Below the pieces are notes generated by a model. The model had not been told where the DNA came from. It did no database searches and worked only from the letters and a program-made list of their open reading frames with translations. A stretch of DNA of 6,403 nucleotides from Alphaproteobacteria bacterium. GTDB taxonomy: Bacteria > Pseudomonadota > Alphaproteobacteria > Rs-D84. The translations under genes were made by a program, and so were the position numbers. Shown here in pieces: positions 6,107 through 6,403 of this stretch (the first letter of the stretch is position 1; each line of letters begins with the position of its first letter). The DNA lies in the NCBI GenBank assembly GCA_009782725.1, contig WRIM01000035.1, forward strand, positions 1-6,403. The letters are read 5' to 3'.

Positions 6107-6179
6107 TGTTCAAAGTGCAAAGTTCAAAGTTCAATGTTGGAATTTTCTTTATTTGAACTTTGAACTTTGCACTTTGAAC
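6107..6179. repeat. heptad-unit inverted repeat, copy 2
   Basis: The left arm units are TGTTCAA (6107), AGTGCAA (6114), AGTTCAA (6121) and AGTTCAA (6128). Positions 6108-6134 pair perfectly (27 bp) with 6153-6179 around an 18-nt A/T-rich loop. The units are the same as in copy 1 but in a different order, again with a single GTGCAA variant per arm. It follows the terminator at 6075-6102 with almost the same junction as copy 1 and ends 19 nt before the rpsL -35 box. Confidence 0.88.
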
Positions 6180-6197
6180 TTTCTTATGCATTTTTTC

Positions 6198-6226
6198 TTG
6201 ACAACGCATATGTTGAACGTTATACT
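6198..6226 (+). promoter_or_regulatory. strong sigma70-type promoter of rpsL (str operon)
   Basis: A consensus -35 TTGACA (6198-6203), an ideal 17-bp spacer and TATACT (6221-6226; 5 of 6 to TATAAT). The predicted RNA start is near 6233. It is the best promoter in the window, as expected for a ribosomal-protein operon. Confidence 0.85.
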
Positions 6227-6232
6227 TCTGGG

Positions 6233-6375
6233 GCTTTGTGCGATGCTGGCGCAGAGTAAAAATCACGGAAACCCGCGAATTTCAGCGGTTTATAATCCCT
6301 GCCAGGGGCAGACGGAAATAAACCGAAGGGGAACTTTCGTATCAAAAAAGCAACGATAAAACAAAGAGTTTTTTA
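6233..6375 (+). promoter_or_regulatory. about 140-nt structured 5' leader of rpsL
   Basis: From the predicted RNA start to the rpsL ATG there is no convincing gene. Visible hairpins: AAACC[C]GC/GCGGTTT (6269-6276 with 6285-6291, one bulged C) and CTGCC-AGG-GGCAG (6299-6311), plus a weaker CGAA/TTCG pairing near 6324-6339. Only a weak ribosome-binding site (AAAGAG, about 7 nt before the ATG) is present. Ribosomal-protein operons often carry autoregulatory leaders, and an rpsL leader motif (rpsL_ricks) is described in Rickettsiales. Whether this leader belongs to that or any known class is not established here. Confidence 0.5.
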
Positions 6376-6403
6376 ATGCCAACTGTAAACCAACTGATTC
6401 GGA
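6376..6403 (+). CDS. rpsL: 30S ribosomal protein S12, first nine codons (runs off right edge)
   Basis: ATG at 6376 opens MPTVNQLIR, the near-invariant start of bacterial ribosomal protein S12, a small-subunit protein at the decoding centre. Only 28 nt are in the window, so nothing can be said about streptomycin-resistance positions. The strong promoter and long leader upstream fit the first gene of the str operon (usually rpsL, rpsG, fusA, tuf). The identification rests on nine residues plus context, but the match is distinctive. Confidence 0.9.

Noticed and set aside
5097..6179. Short repeated units near 5100-5217 and 6107-6179 as a CRISPR array
   Set aside because: Units are 7 nt, contiguous and arranged as inverted repeats; there are no spacers, no 23-40-nt direct repeats and no cas genes.
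6153..6359. Plus-strand open frame of 68 codons, or a 38-codon version from ATG 6243, as an rpsL leader peptide
   Set aside because: The long version begins inside the heptad repeat and spans the promoter. The short one is a basic, featureless peptide with a poor ribosome-binding site, and the leader hairpins explain the region better. It cannot be fully excluded.

Overview
The window reads as a chromosomal stretch of a Gram-negative bacterium, most likely an alphaproteobacterium. Evidence: fabF directly followed by mltG (a gene pair common in that class), three exported proteins that look like outer-membrane beta-barrels ending in Phe, and a strong sigma70-type promoter with a structured leader in front of rpsL. 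Coding DNA is moderately GC-rich, while the gaps are very A/T-rich with homopolymer runs. No genus can be named from the sequence alone.

Layout. (1) 1-415, minus strand: start-side half of dapB (lysine/diaminopimelate synthesis), running off the left edge. (2) 542-2842, plus strand: fabF and mltG, stop codon abutting start codon, a fatty-acid and cell-wall operon. (3) 2930-6049, plus strand: three exported barrel proteins, each with its own candidate promoter. The first is a LysM-linker-barrel fusion. The second is split by what looks like a single missing base near 4357. The third is a stand-alone barrel clearly paralogous to the barrel part of the first. All three share an NPxYxP box at the start of the barrel region and a similar C-terminus. 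(4) 6180-6403: promoter, about 140-nt leader and first nine codons of rpsL, the start of the usual str ribosomal operon.

The gaps between the barrel genes are crowded with dyad symmetry: a 107-nt imperfect palindrome (4931-5037), two nearly identical intrinsic terminators (5064-5093 and 6075-6102), each directly followed by an inverted-repeat element made of 7-nt units (WGTTCAA with one WGTGCAA per arm), and two further hairpins nested inside the first element. The duplicated terminator-plus-heptad module is the least explained structure here.

Functional theme: MltG cuts nascent glycan strands at the inner membrane, and the LysM-barrel protein could bind peptidoglycan while sitting in the outer membrane. 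The window therefore leans towards envelope building, flanked by housekeeping genes (dapB, fabF, rpsL). I see no defence system, phage gene, transposase, tRNA, rRNA or CRISPR array.
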